Counted from the stretch's first letter, positions 26,154 through 35,984 are shown. The stretch: DNA of 64,000 nucleotides from Aquabacterium sp. A7-Y (GCF_026153205.1 NZ_JAPFBW010000019.1:1-64000); one strand, 5' to 3'. The notes: generated from the letters alone by a model not told the origin. Made by a program: numbers and translations.

Positions 26154-29100
26154 TCAGACTGGCTGCGCCACCGGCGTGCCGAGGGCGCGCAGGATGTCCC
26201 GGATGTACTGGGCCCGGTCCTTGGGCTCCGGGTAGGCCTTGTCGATGCGCAGCTTCTCGTTGCCGACCAGCTTGACGTTGCGGTTCTTCTGCACCAGCTC
26301 GATGATGCGCATCGCGTCGATTGGCGGATTGGGCCGGAAGGTGAGCGTCATGGCCGCCGGCGCCGCGTCGATCTTGAGCACGCCATAGGGCTTGGCCAGC
26401 ACGCGCAGGCGGTGCACGTCGAACAAGGTCTGGCCCTGCGGCGGCAGCTTGCCGAAGCGGTCCGTGACCTCCTCCAGCAGCGCGTCGATCTGGTCGTTTT
26501 TCTCGGCGGAGGCGAGCCGCTTGTAGAGGTTCAGGCGCACATGCACGTCGCCGCAATAGCTGTCCGGCAGCAGGGCCGGCGCGTGCAGGTTGATCTCGGT
26601 GGTGACCGACAGCGGCGACAACAGGTCGGGTTCACGCCCGGCCTTGAGCGAGCGCACCGCCTCGCTCAGCATGTCGTTGTAGAGCTGGAAGCCGACCTCC
26701 TGCATGTTGCCGCTCTGGTGTTCGCCCAGCACCTCGCCGGTGCCGCGGATCTCCAGGTCGTGCATCGCGAGATAAAAGCCCGAGCCCAGCTCCTCCATGC
26801 TCTGGATGGCTTCGAGCCGCTGGGCCGCCTGCTTCGTCAGGCCCTCGACGTCGGGCACCATCAGGTAGGCGTAGGCCTGGTGGTGCGAGCGCCCGACCCG
26901 CCCGCGCAGCTGGTGCAGCTGGGCCAGGCCGAACTTGTCGGCGCGCGAGATCACGATGGTGTTGGCGGTCGGCACGTCGATGCCGGTCTCGATGATGGTC
27001 GAGCACAGCAGCACGTTGTAGCGCTGCGCGACGAAGTCGCGCATCACGCGTTCCAGCTCGCGTTCGGGCATCTGGCCGTGCGCCACCACGATACGCGCCT
27101 CGGGCAGCAGCTCCTGCAGCTTCTCGCGCCGGTTCTGGATCGTCTCGACCTCGTTGTGCAGGAAATAGACCTGCCCGCCGCGCTTGAGCTCGCGCAGCAC
27201 CGCCTCGCGGATGGTGCCGCTGCTCTCGTTGCGCACGAAGGTCTTGATGGCCAGGCGCCGCTGCGGCGCGGTGGCGATGACGCTGAGGTCGCGCAGGCCT
27301 TCCAGCGCCATGCCCAGCGTGCGCGGGATGGGCGTGGCGGTGAGCGTCAGCACGTCCACCTCGGAGCGCATCGACTTGATTGCTTCCTTGTGGCGCACGC
27401 CGAAGCGGTGTTCCTCGTCGATGATCAGGAGCCCCAGGCGGGCGAACTTGACGTCGGCCGACAGCAGCTTGTGGGTGCCGACCACGATGTCCACCGTGCC
27501 GTCGGCCAGGCCCTTGAGCGCCTGGTTGATCTCCTTGCCCGAGCGGAAGCGCGACAGCTCGGCCACCTTGACCGGCCAGTTGGCGAAACGGTCCGAGATG
27601 GTCTGGAAGTGCTGCTCGGCCAGCAGCGTGGTGGGGGCCAGCAGGGCCACTTGCTTGCCGCCGGTCACGGCGACGAAGGCCGCCCGCAGCGCCACCTCGG
27701 TCTTGCCGAAGCCGACGTCGCCGCAGACCAGCCGGTCCATCGGCTTGGGCGAGATCAGGTCCTGGATCACCGCGTGGATCGCGGCGTTCTGGTCGGGTGT
27801 CTCCTCGAAGCCGAAGCTGGCCGCGAAGGCCTCGTAGTCATGCGGCGAGAAGCGGAACGCGAATCCCTCGCGCGCGGCCCGGCGCGCATACAGGTTGAGC
27901 AGCTCGGCGGCGGTGTCGCGCACCTGCTCGGCGGCCTTGCGCTTGGCCTTGTCCCACTGGCTGGAGCCGAGCCGGTGCAGCGGCGCCTCCTCGGCGCTGA
28001 CGCCGGTGTAGCGGCTGATCAGGTGCAGCTGCGCCACCGGCACGTAGAGCGTGGCCTTGTCGGCGTATTCCAGGTGCAGGAACTCGGTCGGACCGTCGCC
28101 GAGGTCGAGATTGATCAGCCCCTGGTAGCGGCCGATGCCGTGATTCACGTGCACCACCGGGTCGCCGATCTTCAGCTCCGAGAGGTCCTTGATCAGCGCA
28201 TCGACATTGCTGACCTGCTCCTGCTTGCGGCGCCGGCGGGTGCTGGGGCCGGTGGCGAACAGCTCGGTCTCGGTGACGAACTGCAGGCCGGTGGCCTGGC
28301 CCTCGGGCTGCCAGTGGAAGCCGGCGGCCAGCGGCGCAACGGCGATCGCGAAGCGCTCGTCGCCGGCCTGGAACTCGGCCAGCGAGTCCACCCCGGGCGG
28401 CTCGATGCGGTTGTCGCGCAGCAGCTCCAGCAGGCTCTCGCGGCGGCCGGCCGACTCCGCCACCAGCAGCACGCGGTGCGGCGTCGTGCCGACGTGGATC
28501 TGCAGCTTGCGCAGCGGCTCCTGGGCGCCGCGCTCGGCGGCCAGGTCGGGCAGCGGGCGGGCCCAGTCGGCGGGCTCGCTGCCACGCACCGCCAGCTGCG
28601 GGTGGGCATTGCAGAGGGTGAAGAAGTCCTCGGCGCGCAGGAACAGGTCCTCGGGCGCCAGCAGCGGGCGCTCCGGGTCGTGCTGCAGGAAGCGGTGGCG
28701 CTCGCGGGTGTCGGTCCAGAAGCGCTTGAGTGCCTCGTCGATCTCGCCGTGCAGGGCCACCACCGCCTGCTCGCCGAGGTACTCGAAGATGGTCGCGGTC
28801 TGGTCGAAGAACAGCGGCAGGTAGTACTCGATGCCGGCGGTCGCAATGCCGTTGCCGATGTCCTTGTAGACCCGTGCCTTGCTCGGGTCACCCTCGATGC
28901 GCTCGCGCCAGCGGGCCCGGAAACGCGCCCGCGCCTCCTCGTCCATCGGGAACTCGCGGCCCGGCAGCAGCCGCACCTCGGGCACCGGGTAGAGGCTGCG
29001 CTGGCTGTCCGGGTCGAAGGTGCGGATCGAATCGACCTCGTCGCCGAACAGGTCGACCCGGTAGGGCACGCCCGAGCCCATCGGGAACAGGTCGATCAGG

Positions 29101-29597
29101 CCGCCGCGCACCGCGTATTCGCCGGGCGACACCACCTGGCTGACGTGCTGGTAGCCGGCCAGGGTCAACTGGGCCTTGAGCGAGGTTTCGTCGAGCCGGG
29201 TCTTCTGCTTGAAGTGGAAGGTGTAGCCGGCCATGAAGGACGGCGGCGCCAGCCGCACCAGCGCGGTGGAGGCCGGCAGCAGCACCACGTCGACGTCTCC
29301 CTGGCGCATGCGCCACAGCGTCGCGAGGCGCTCGGAGATCAGGTCCTGGTGGGGCGAGAAGGTGTCGTAGGGCAGCGTCTCCCAGTCGGGGAACACCGCG
29401 CAGCGCAGCTCGGGCGCGAAGAAGGCCAGCTCGTCGTGCAGCCGCTGCGCGTCGGCCGGCTCGGCAGTGACGATGGCGGTGAGCGTTTTCGCGGCGGCCT
29501 GCTGGCGCGCAAAGCCGGCCAGCAGCAGCGCGTCGGCGGAGCCGGGCGGCCGGGCGACGGTGTAGCGCTTGCCGGGGGCGATGGATGGGATCTGCAT
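26154..29597 (-). CDS. mfd: Transcription-repair coupling factor
   Basis: The 1147-residue protein displaces RNA polymerase stalled at DNA damage and recruits UvrA. In order it shows a UvrB-homology module (residues about 1-350), an RNA-polymerase-interacting Tudor-like domain (about 480-550, IGDPVVHVNHGIGRYQGLIN), a RecG-like translocase with Walker A GDVGFGKTEVALR (about 625-640), LLIIDEEHRFGVRHKEA and TLTATPIPRTLGMALEGLRD, then the C-terminal TRCF domain. Length is standard. It is divergent from ispD, with about 100 bases between starts. Confidence 0.97.
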   Translation of the reverse strand: MQIPSIAPGKRYTVARPPGSADALLLAGFARQQAAAKTLTAIVTAEPADAQRLHDELAFFAPELRCAVFPDWETLPYDTFSPHQDLISERLATLWRMRQGDVDVVLLPASTALVRLAPPSFMAGYTFHFKQKTRLDETSLKAQLTLAGYQHVSQVVSPGEYAVRGGLIDLFPMGSGVPYRVDLFGDEVDSIRTFDPDSQRSLYPVPEVRLLPGREFPMDEEARARFRARWRERIEGDPSKARVYKDIGNGIATAGIEYYLPLFFDQTATIFEYLGEQAVVALHGEIDEALKRFWTDTRERHRFLQHDPERPLLAPEDLFLRAEDFFTLCNAHPQLAVRGSEPADWARPLPDLAAERGAQEPLRKLQIHVGTTPHRVLLVAESAGRRESLLELLRDNRIEPPGVDSLAEFQAGDERFAIAVAPLAAGFHWQPEGQATGLQFVTETELFATGPSTRRRRKQEQVSNVDALIKDLSELKIGDPVVHVNHGIGRYQGLINLDLGDGPTEFLHLEYADKATLYVPVAQLHLISRYTGVSAEEAPLHRLGSSQWDKAKRKAAEQVRDTAAELLNLYARRAAREGFAFRFSPHDYEAFAASFGFEETPDQNAAIHAVIQDLISPKPMDRLVCGDVGFGKTEVALRAAFVAVTGGKQVALLAPTTLLAEQHFQTISDRFANWPVKVAELSRFRSGKEINQALKGLADGTVDIVVGTHKLLSADVKFARLGLLIIDEEHRFGVRHKEAIKSMRSEVDVLTLTATPIPRTLGMALEGLRDLSVIATAPQRRLAIKTFVRNESSGTIREAVLRELKRGGQVYFLHNEVETIQNRREKLQELLPEARIVVAHGQMPERELERVMRDFVAQRYNVLLCSTIIETGIDVPTANTIVISRADKFGLAQLHQLRGRVGRSHHQAYAYLMVPDVEGLTKQAAQRLEAIQSMEELGSGFYLAMHDLEIRGTGEVLGEHQSGNMQEVGFQLYNDMLSEAVRSLKAGREPDLLSPLSVTTEINLHAPALLPDSYCGDVHVRLNLYKRLASAEKNDQIDALLEEVTDRFGKLPPQGQTLFDVHRLRVLAKPYGVLKIDAAPAAMTLTFRPNPPIDAMRIIELVQKNRNVKLVGNEKLRIDKAYPEPKDRAQYIRDILRALGTPVAQPV

Positions 29598-29700
29598 GCG
29601 TCCTTCGCGACAACAAAAGCGAATCGCCCCGGGCGAGGTCGCCGGGGGCGAAGAAGCGCCCGGATTATAGAATCCGGCCTTCTCTCAGCCTGACTGCCCC

Positions 29701-30393
29701 ATGTATTCCACCGAGCCGCCGCGCCTTTACGCCCTTGTGCCTTGCGCCGGTGTCGGCGAGAGGGCAGGCGCGGGCGGGCCGAAGCAGTATGCGATGCTGA
29801 ACGGCCGCACCCTTGTCGCCCACACCCTGGCGGCGCTGGCGCAGGTGACGCGGCTGGCCGGCGTGATGGTGGTGCTGTCGCCCGGCGACACGCGGTTCGC
29901 CGAGGCGGTGCCGGGGTTCGAGGGCTGGGCCGAGCCGGTGGGCGGCGCGACGCGGGCCGAATCGGTGAGCCGGGGGCTGGACGCCCTGGTCGAGCGCGGC
30001 GCGCTGCCGCACGACTGGGTGCTGGTGCACGACGCGGCGCGCTGTCTGCTGCGGCCGGAGTGGGTCGACACGCTGATCGACGCCTGCCGGGACGACGAGG
30101 TCGGCGGGCTGCTGGCGCTGCCGCTGGCCGACACGCTCAAGCAGGCCGCCGGCGGCCGCTCGGCCGCGACCCTGGACCGCGCCGCCAAGTGGCAGGCCCA
30201 GACGCCCCAGATGTTCCGCCTCGGGCTGCTGCGCCCGGCCTTGCTGCAGGCCGGCCCGGCCGTGACGGACGAGGCCAGCGCGATCGAGGCGCTCGGTCAT
30301 GCGCCGCTGCTGGTGCGCGGCTCGCTGGAGAATTTCAAGATCACCTATCCGCCCGACTTCGAGCTGGCGGAGCGTTTGCTGAGGTCGCGTTGA
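29701..30393 (+). CDS. ispD: 2-C-methyl-D-erythritol 4-phosphate cytidylyltransferase
   Basis: The 230-residue enzyme couples MEP to CTP in the non-mevalonate isoprenoid pathway. It has the nucleotide loop [20 protein letters not shown] (residues 9-28), [19 protein letters not shown], and [15 protein letters not shown]. It overlaps ispF by one base (TGATG), giving the classical ispDF pair. A TATAGA at 29666-29671 may be its -10 box. Confidence 0.96.
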   Translation: MYSTEPPRLYALVPCAGVGERAGAGGPKQYAMLNGRTLVAHTLAALAQVTRLAGVMVVLSPGDTRFAEAVPGFEGWAEPVGGATRAESVSRGLDALVERGALPHDWVLVHDAARCLLRPEWVDTLIDACRDDEVGGLLALPLADTLKQAAGGRSAATLDRAAKWQAQTPQMFRLGLLRPALLQAGPAVTDEASAIEALGHAPLLVRGSLENFKITYPPDFELAERLLRSR

Positions 30394-30875
30394 TGAAGAT
30401 AAGAGTGGGCGAGGGCTGGGACACACACGCGCTGGTGGCTGGCCGCAAGCTGATCCTGGGGGGCGTCGAGATCCCGCACACCCTGGGGCTGCTGGGCCAC
30501 TCGGACGCCGATGCGCTGCTTCACGCCATCACCGACGCGCTGCTCGGCGCGGCCGGGCTGGGCGACATCGGTCGCCACTTTCCGGACAGCGATGCCCAGT
30601 TCAAGGGCGCCGATTCGGGCCTGCTGCTGGCCGAGGCGATGCGCCGCGTGCGCGCGGCCGGCTGGGAGCTCGGCAATGTCGACAGCACCATCGTGGCCCA
30701 GGCGCCCAGGATGGCGCCCCATATCCCGCTGATGCGCGAGCGCATTGCGCTGGCTTTGGGCTGCGATGTGTCGGAGGTGAACGTCAAGGCCAAGACGGCC
30801 GAGAAGATGGGGCCGGTGGGTCGCCAGGAATCCATCGAGGCGCGTGCAGTGGCGCTGCTGGTCCGCGCCGACTGA
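30393..30875 (+). CDS. ispF: 2-C-methyl-D-erythritol 2,4-cyclodiphosphate synthase
   Basis: The 160-residue trimeric Zn enzyme shows metal ligands Asp8 and His10 ([10 protein letters not shown]) and His42-type [20 protein letters not shown], followed by [20 protein letters not shown]. The C-terminus [20 protein letters not shown] is diagnostic. It cyclises CDP-ME phosphate to MEcPP, acting after IspD and IspE. It converges on the histidine kinase gene with a 21-base gap. Confidence 0.96.
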   Translation: MKIRVGEGWDTHALVAGRKLILGGVEIPHTLGLLGHSDADALLHAITDALLGAAGLGDIGRHFPDSDAQFKGADSGLLLAEAMRRVRAAGWELGNVDSTIVAQAPRMAPHIPLMRERIALALGCDVSEVNVKAKTAEKMGPVGRQESIEARAVALLVRAD

Positions 30876-30896
30876 GGCGGCCGGCGGCGCGCAGCT

Positions 30897-32231
30897 TCAA
30901 GGCGCCCGCTTCAACCGGATGCGCGCGATCAGCCCGGTGTCGGGCGCCGGCGAGTTGCTCAGCTCGAAGGTGCCGCCCATGCGCAGCACCGTTTTCTCGA
31001 CCACCGCCAGGCCCAGACCAGCGCCGGTGGCCGCGGTGCGGGCCGCGTCGCCGCGGAAGAAGGGGGTCGTGAGCTGCGAGAGTTTCTCGGGCGGAACGCC
31101 CGGGCCGTGGTCGCGCACCGTCACGATGACCCAGGGGCCGGTGCGCGCATAGGTCAGCTCGACGTTGGTGACGCCGGTGGTGGGCGTGCGGCCGTAGCGG
31201 CGCGCGTTCTCGAACAGATTGGCGAGCACCCGGCCCAGCTCGGTGTCATCGGCCAGCACCTTGGTGTCGATCGCGACGCGCGAGACGATGCGGATCTGGT
31301 TGGTGTCGCGGAAGGCGGCGATCTCGCGGTCCACCACGCTGCTCAGATGCACCGGCACCAGCTTGACCTCGCCCGGGCGGGCGTAGTCCATGAACTTGTC
31401 GATGATGGCGTCGAGCTGGTCGATGTCCAGCGCCATGTTGCGGCGCGCCTCCTCGTCGGACACGCTCATCTCCGCCTCCAGGCGCAGCCGGGCCAGCGGC
31501 GTGCGCAGGTCGTGCGAGATGCCGGCCAGCATCACGGCGCGGTCCTCCTCGACCTTCGCGAGCTCGCGCGCCATCCGGTTGAAGCCCATGTTGACCTCCC
31601 GGATCTCGCTGGTGAGCGTCTCCTCGTCCAGACGCGACTCGTACTCGCCTTCCCGGATGCGGCTGGCCGCGAAAGACAGCTGCTTGAGCGGCTGGTTGAT
31701 CAGCCGCGCCACGCCGGCCGAACCCAGGATGGTGGCGAGCAGCGCGATGCTGACCCAGATGAACCAGGTGCGGCCCTGCACCGCCTGCACCCGGCCGGGG
31801 TCGACCTGCAGCCAGTAGCGGTCGTTCTCGATCGTGAAGTCGATCCACAGGCCTTGCGCGCCGTTGACGCTGGTGGCGACCAGGGTGGTGGGCCCCAGGC
31901 GTGAGCGCAGTTCCTGGCCGATGCGGCGTGTGAAGCGATCAGTTTCGAAGGCTTCGAAGCGGTCGGTGCGTTCGCGCGGCTGCAGCTTGATCGACTCCTG
32001 CTCGGAGATGGTCTTCAGCAGGGTCACGCGGTTGATGCTGTCCGCATAGCGCAAGGCCGCGCGCGACAGGTTGACCAGGCTGGCCAGCTGCTGGGCAGCC
32101 TGCACCGCGCGCGGCTCGAACTCCAGCGCGCGAAAGGTTTGAACCCACGCGAAGATGCCGAAGCCCAGCAGCACGCCGAGCAGGATGAAGGTGCGCCAGA
32201 AGAGGCTGAGGGTGACGCGTTTTCGGGCCAT
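30897..32231 (-). CDS. EnvZ/RisS-type sensor histidine kinase
   Basis: The 444-residue inner-membrane sensor has TM1 at about 10-31, a periplasmic domain at 32-154, TM2 at 155-176 and a HAMP domain at 177-230. The DHp domain has the phospho-accepting His240 (LAGISHDLRTPLARLRLEAE), and the ATPase domain has N-box FENARRYGR and G-boxes DHGPGVP and GAGLGLAVVEKT. It lies downstream of the response regulator with a 151-base gap on the same strand and should phosphorylate it. Similar pairs in Bordetella are called RisS/RisA, and in enterics EnvZ/OmpR. Confidence 0.92.
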   Translation of the reverse strand: MARKRVTLSLFWRTFILLGVLLGFGIFAWVQTFRALEFEPRAVQAAQQLASLVNLSRAALRYADSINRVTLLKTISEQESIKLQPRERTDRFEAFETDRFTRRIGQELRSRLGPTTLVATSVNGAQGLWIDFTIENDRYWLQVDPGRVQAVQGRTWFIWVSIALLATILGSAGVARLINQPLKQLSFAASRIREGEYESRLDEETLTSEIREVNMGFNRMARELAKVEEDRAVMLAGISHDLRTPLARLRLEAEMSVSDEEARRNMALDIDQLDAIIDKFMDYARPGEVKLVPVHLSSVVDREIAAFRDTNQIRIVSRVAIDTKVLADDTELGRVLANLFENARRYGRTPTTGVTNVELTYARTGPWVIVTVRDHGPGVPPEKLSQLTTPFFRGDAARTAATGAGLGLAVVEKTVLRMGGTFELSNSPAPDTGLIARIRLKRAP

Positions 32232-32382
32232 GCGGAGACAACAGCGGCCACCCCGCGTGGCCGGAACTCGGAGTATGCCCTTCGCGCCAGGCCGGCGGCG
32301 GCCCCACCGCAGCGGGGCGCGTCAGGGCGGAGCAGGGGCCGCCCGCGACAGGAAACAGCGACAGAAAAGCGCCGGGCGCGCC

Positions 32383-33120
32383 TCAGGCAGCGCCGTCCGG
32401 CACGAACACATAGCCGACGCCCCAGACCGTCTGGATGTAGCGCGGCTGCGAGGGGTCGGGCTCGATCATCTTGCGCAGGCGCGAGATCTGCACGTCCAGG
32501 CTGCGGTCGAAGGGCTCGAACTCGCGGCCGCGCGCCAACTGGGCCAGCTTGTCGCGTGACAGCGGCTGGCGCGGGTGGCGTACCAGGGCCTTGAGCATCG
32601 AGAACTCGCCGGTGGTCAGCGGCATCGGTTCGCCGTCCTTGGTCAGGCGGCGCAGCGCCAGGTCGAATTCGAAGGGGCCGAAGACAACACTCTGAGGCTC
32701 CTTGGCCGGAGCGCCGGGAGCTTCCAGGGTGGGGCGGCGGCGCAGCACGGCGTGGATACGCGCCAGCAGCTCGCGCGGGTTGAAGGGCTTGGGCAGGTAG
32801 TCGTCAGCGCCGACCTCCAGGCCGACGATACGGTCGACGTCCTCGACCTTGGCGGTCAGCATGATGATGGGCGTGGCATCGTTGGCGGCGCGCAGGCGGC
32901 GGCAGATCGACAAGCCGTCTTCGCCGGGTAGCATCAGATCGAGCACGATCAGGTCCACCGTCTCACGAGTCAGGACGCGGTTGAGGGCCTTGGCGTCCTC
33001 AGCCAGGAGCACTTCGAAGCCTTCCTGGGTCAGGTAGCGTCGCAGCAGATCGCGGATGCGGGCGTCGTCGTCCACGACGACGATGCGGTCCATCCGCGCG
33101 TTGGGGGTCTGTGATGTCAT
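32383..33120 (-). CDS. ompR: OmpR-family response regulator
   Basis: The 245-residue regulator has a receiver domain with acidic pocket VVVDDDAR, phospho-acceptor Asp61 (DLIVLDLMLPGEDGL) and the switch Lys in DDYLPKPFNPRELLAR. The winged-helix DNA-binding domain (about 145-240) has LTTGEFSMLKALVRHPRQPL and the C-terminal wing RYIQTVWGVGYVFVPDG. It precedes the EnvZ-like kinase. An inverted pair of TTTGTAACAG elements in its upstream region may be its own binding sites. Confidence 0.92.
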   Translation of the reverse strand: MTSQTPNARMDRIVVVDDDARIRDLLRRYLTQEGFEVLLAEDAKALNRVLTRETVDLIVLDLMLPGEDGLSICRRLRAANDATPIIMLTAKVEDVDRIVGLEVGADDYLPKPFNPRELLARIHAVLRRRPTLEAPGAPAKEPQSVVFGPFEFDLALRRLTKDGEPMPLTTGEFSMLKALVRHPRQPLSRDKLAQLARGREFEPFDRSLDVQISRLRKMIEPDPSQPRYIQTVWGVGYVFVPDGAA

Positions 33121-33136
33121 GAGCGGGGCTCCCTAC

Positions 33137-33204
33137 TTTGTAACAGGCGGGATTTTGTGCGCTGCACACGCGCATTTCTGCGCCTCCGGACCAACTGTTA
33201 CAAA
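33137..33204. promoter_or_regulatory. Inverted pair of TTTGTAACAG elements upstream of ompR
   Basis: TTTGTAACAG at 33137-33146 and its exact reverse complement CTGTTACAAA at 33195-33204 flank a 48-base stretch immediately upstream of the response-regulator start at 33120. The TGTAACA core resembles the half-sites recognised by OmpR-type proteins (family knowledge), so autoregulation or control of the gene on the other side is plausible. The remaining 290 bases up to 33492 hold a palindrome CTATTAATAG (33417-33426) and nothing else I can name. Confidence 0.5.
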
Positions 33205-33492
33205 TTTTGCTCGCTGTCCGGTTGCCTTGTCAAACGGGGCTGATCCCCCGGAACAGGGGGGATCGGAAGGTCGGGAGACAGCATCGCGGCTGCCTTCGAA
33301 CGACCTTGCCGTCAGCCTCGCGAGGGGTTTCCGCGTTAGGGCAAGCAGGCCATCTGCGGCTGTCCGTCGGCGCCCGGTCGGTGGGTTTCGCCGCCGCGCA
33401 GCTTATGCTGTTCTATCTATTAATAGCAAGAGCAATGGCGGCGCAAGCGCATGGGGCGGGGCGCCGCCGCTTCATCTCGAGGAAGGACATCC

Positions 33493-34206
33493 ATGAAAAA
33501 AGCCAAGATCGGCGCCGGCGCGCTCCTCACGGCCCTGACCTTGCTGAGCAACGCGGCCCAGGCGCAAGCGCAGGCGCACGAGCCGCAGAACGTCGTCAGC
33601 TTCTCCGCCAGTGCTTCGGAAGAGGTCACCCACGACCTGCTGACCATCACGCTGAGCACCACCAAGGAGGGCAACGACGCCGGCCAGGTGCAGGCGGCCC
33701 TGAAGCAGGCGCTGGACGCGGCCCTGGGCGAGGCGAAAAAGGCCGCCCAGCCGGGCCGGATGGACTTGCGCACCGGCGACTTCTCGCTGCATCCGCGCTA
33801 CAGCCAGCAAGGGCGCATCTCGGGCTGGCAGGGCTCGGTCGAGCTGGTGCTGGAAGGCAAGGACCTGGCGCGCATCGCCCAGACCGCCGCCAAGTTGAAC
33901 ACCTTGAGCATCTCCAACATCACGCAAGGACTCTCGCGCGAGGCGCGCGAGCGCCACGAAGCGGTGGTGACCGAGCGCGCGATTGCGGCCTACAAGGCCA
34001 AGGCCCAGGACTACGCGAAGCAGTTCGGTTTCGCCGGCTATCTGTTGCGCGAGGTCAACATCGCCAGCAACGAGCAGGGCGGCTTTCCGCGGCCGATGAT
34101 GATGGCACGCGCCAAGATGGCGATGGCCGAGGACGCCCAGGTGCCGGTCGAGGCCGGCAAGGGTGTGGTGACGGTCACGGTGTCGGGCAGCGTGGTGCTG
34201 AAATAG
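33493..34206 (+). CDS. SIMPL-domain (DUF541) secreted protein
   Basis: The 237-residue protein has a signal peptide (MKKAKIGAGALLTALTLLSN, cleavage near AQA at about residue 28) and one SIMPL domain: VVSFSASASEEVTHDLLTIT, then GRISGWQGSVELVLEGKDLA and VTERAIAAYKAKAQDYAKQF, ending VVTVTVSGSVVLK. These periplasmic proteins (YggE/BP26-like) are linked to oxidative stress and channel-like oligomers, without a firm biochemical role. An AGGAAGG lies just before ATG 33493. Confidence 0.9.
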   Translation: MKKAKIGAGALLTALTLLSNAAQAQAQAHEPQNVVSFSASASEEVTHDLLTITLSTTKEGNDAGQVQAALKQALDAALGEAKKAAQPGRMDLRTGDFSLHPRYSQQGRISGWQGSVELVLEGKDLARIAQTAAKLNTLSISNITQGLSREARERHEAVVTERAIAAYKAKAQDYAKQFGFAGYLLREVNIASNEQGGFPRPMMMARAKMAMAEDAQVPVEAGKGVVTVTVSGSVVLK

Positions 34207-34223
34207 GGAGCGCGCGCGTCGAA

Positions 34224-34253
34224 AGAAAAAAGGGCCCGCCCGGCGGGCGGGCC
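34224..34253 (-). terminator. Intrinsic terminator of bdhA
   Basis: A perfect nine-pair stem GGCCCGCCC/GGGCGGGCC with a three-base loop (34233-34253) is followed, reading the minus strand, by TTTTTTCTTTC. It begins six bases after the bdhA stop. The U-run is only on the minus side, so it serves bdhA, although the hairpin may also slow transcription from the SIMPL gene. Confidence 0.9.
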
Positions 34254-34259
34254 GGTGTC

Positions 34260-35030
34260 TCACTGGGCGACCCAGCCGCCGTCCATGTTCCAGGCCACGC
34301 CGCGCACATTCGAGGCAGCATCGGAGCACAGGAAGGCGGTCAGCTCGCCGAGCTGTTCGGGCGTCGTGAACTGCGGCGCCGGCTGCTTTTCGCCGAGCAG
34401 GCGGCGGGTCGCTTCCTCGACCGAGACGCCGGCCTGCGCGGCACGCGCCTCGACCTGCTGCTGCACCAGCGGGGTCAGCACCCAGCCCGGGCAGATGGCA
34501 TTGACGGTGACGCCGGTGTCGGCCGTCTCCAGCGCGACCGCCTTCGTGAAGCCGACGATGCCGTGCTTGGACGCGACATAGGCTGACTTCTGGGCCGAGG
34601 CGACCAGGCCGTGCGCCGAGGCGACGTTGATGATGCGGCCCCAGTTCTTGGCGCGCATGCCGGGCACCGCGAGCCGGGTGGTGTGGAAGGCCGAGCTGAG
34701 GTTGATCGCGATGATGGCGTCCCACTTCTCGACCGGGAAATCCTCGACATTGGCCACGTACTGGATGCCGGCGTTGTTGACCAGAATGTCCACACCGTCG
34801 AAGTCCGTGCGGGCATACAGCATCAGCTCGGCGATCTGCTCGGGCTGGGTCATGTCGGCGCCGTGGTAGCCGACCTTGGCGCCGGTGGCGGCCACTTCGG
34901 CCTGGGCGGCTTCGACGTCGCCGAAGCCGTTGAGGACGATGCGGGCCCCTTTGCGGGCCAGAGCCAGGGCGATGCCCAGGCCGATACCGCTGGTGGATCC
35001 GGTGACGACGGCGGTTTTTCCTTCCAACAT
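34260..35030 (-). CDS. bdhA: 3-hydroxybutyrate dehydrogenase
   Basis: The 256-residue short-chain dehydrogenase has the NAD loop VVTGSTSGIGLGIA near residues 8-21, the structural motif LVNNAGIQYVANVEDFPVEK, a catalytic Tyr-x-x-x-Lys in SAYVASKHGIVGFTKAVALE, and the family-specific NAICPGWVLTPLVQQQ. It interconverts (R)-3-hydroxybutyrate and acetoacetate in polyhydroxybutyrate turnover. It is divergent from the hydrolase-relA pair and followed by a strong terminator. Confidence 0.93.
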   Translation of the reverse strand: MLEGKTAVVTGSTSGIGLGIALALARKGARIVLNGFGDVEAAQAEVAATGAKVGYHGADMTQPEQIAELMLYARTDFDGVDILVNNAGIQYVANVEDFPVEKWDAIIAINLSSAFHTTRLAVPGMRAKNWGRIINVASAHGLVASAQKSAYVASKHGIVGFTKAVALETADTGVTVNAICPGWVLTPLVQQQVEARAAQAGVSVEEATRRLLGEKQPAPQFTTPEQLGELTAFLCSDAASNVRGVAWNMDGGWVAQ

Positions 35031-35102
35031 GGTCTGTCCTCTTTGCTATGGTTCGGGGGGCGCGCGCGCAATTTCGGGATTATGAGAGAAGGACTTTGAA
35101 CA

Positions 35103-35984
35103 ATGACTGAACCCCGCCTCGACTTCGTGCAATGCCTCGACACCCAGGGCCTGCACAGGATGGCGTACTGGGAGTGGGGTGACCCGGCCAATCCGAAAGT
35201 CCTGGTGTGTGCGCACGGCCTGTCGCGCCAGGGGCGCGACTTCGACGCGCTGGCGCACGCCCTGTGCAAGGACTACCGCGTGGTCTGCCCCGACGTCGTC
35301 GGGCGTGGCCGCTCCGACTGGCTGGGTGACCCGATGGGCTACCAGATCCCGGCCTATGTCGGCGACATGGTCACCCTGCTGGCGCGGCTCAACGCGAAAA
35401 CCCTCGACTGGGTTGGCACTTCGATGGGCGGGCTGATCGGGCTGTGCCTGGCCTCGCTGCCGGGGAGTCCGGTGCGCCAGCTGGTGCTCAACGACGTCGG
35501 GCCGACCATCGAGACCCAGGCGATCGAGCGCATCGGCACCTATGTCGGCAAGACGCCGAAGTTCGCCTCGCTGGACGAGGCGGCCGACTACCTCTGGTCC
35601 ATCTCGACCGGCTTCGGCGAGCACAGCCGCGAGCAGTGGCTGGCGCTGACGCGGCCCATGCTGCGCAGCGTCGAGGCGGAGCAGGGCGGCGGTTTCCTGC
35701 CGCACTACGATCCGCGCATCGCAGTGCCTTTCCACGCCGCCACACCCGAGAGCACCGCCCAGGCGCAGGCCCAGCTGTGGCAGCGCTACGACGCGGTGCG
35801 CGCCCGCACCCTGGTGCTGCGGGGGGCCCACTCCGACCTGCTGACCCCCGAGACGCTGCAGGAGATGAGCCGCCGCGGACCGAAGGCCGCGGTGCACGAG
35901 TTCCCCGCGGTCGGGCACGCGCCCACCCTCGTCACGCCCGAGCAGATCGCGGTGGTGCAGGAGTTTCTGCTGGCCGAGGCATGA
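35103..35984 (+). CDS. Alpha/beta-fold hydrolase
   Basis: The 293-residue enzyme has the oxyanion motif VLVCAHGLSRQGRDFDALAH, the nucleophile elbow DWVGTSMGGLIG (Ser in GTSMGG), an acid in RGAHSDLLTPETL and the catalytic His in PAVGHAPTLVTPEQ. The substrate is unknown; it resembles esterase/haloperoxidase-type members. Its stop overlaps the relA start (ATGA), so expression of the two is coupled. Confidence 0.88.
   Translation: MTEPRLDFVQCLDTQGLHRMAYWEWGDPANPKVLVCAHGLSRQGRDFDALAHALCKDYRVVCPDVVGRGRSDWLGDPMGYQIPAYVGDMVTLLARLNAKTLDWVGTSMGGLIGLCLASLPGSPVRQLVLNDVGPTIETQAIERIGTYVGKTPKFASLDEAADYLWSISTGFGEHSREQWLALTRPMLRSVEAEQGGGFLPHYDPRIAVPFHAATPESTAQAQAQLWQRYDAVRARTLVLRGAHSDLLTPETLQEMSRRGPKAAVHEFPAVGHAPTLVTPEQIAVVQEFLLAEA

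Noticed and set aside
25497..29693. A plus-strand open frame of almost 1400 codons opposite serB and mfd
   Set aside because: It mirrors the codon phase of mfd, has low-complexity composition rich in Arg, Gln, Ala and Gly, and shows no domain. Mfd on the other strand is unmistakable.
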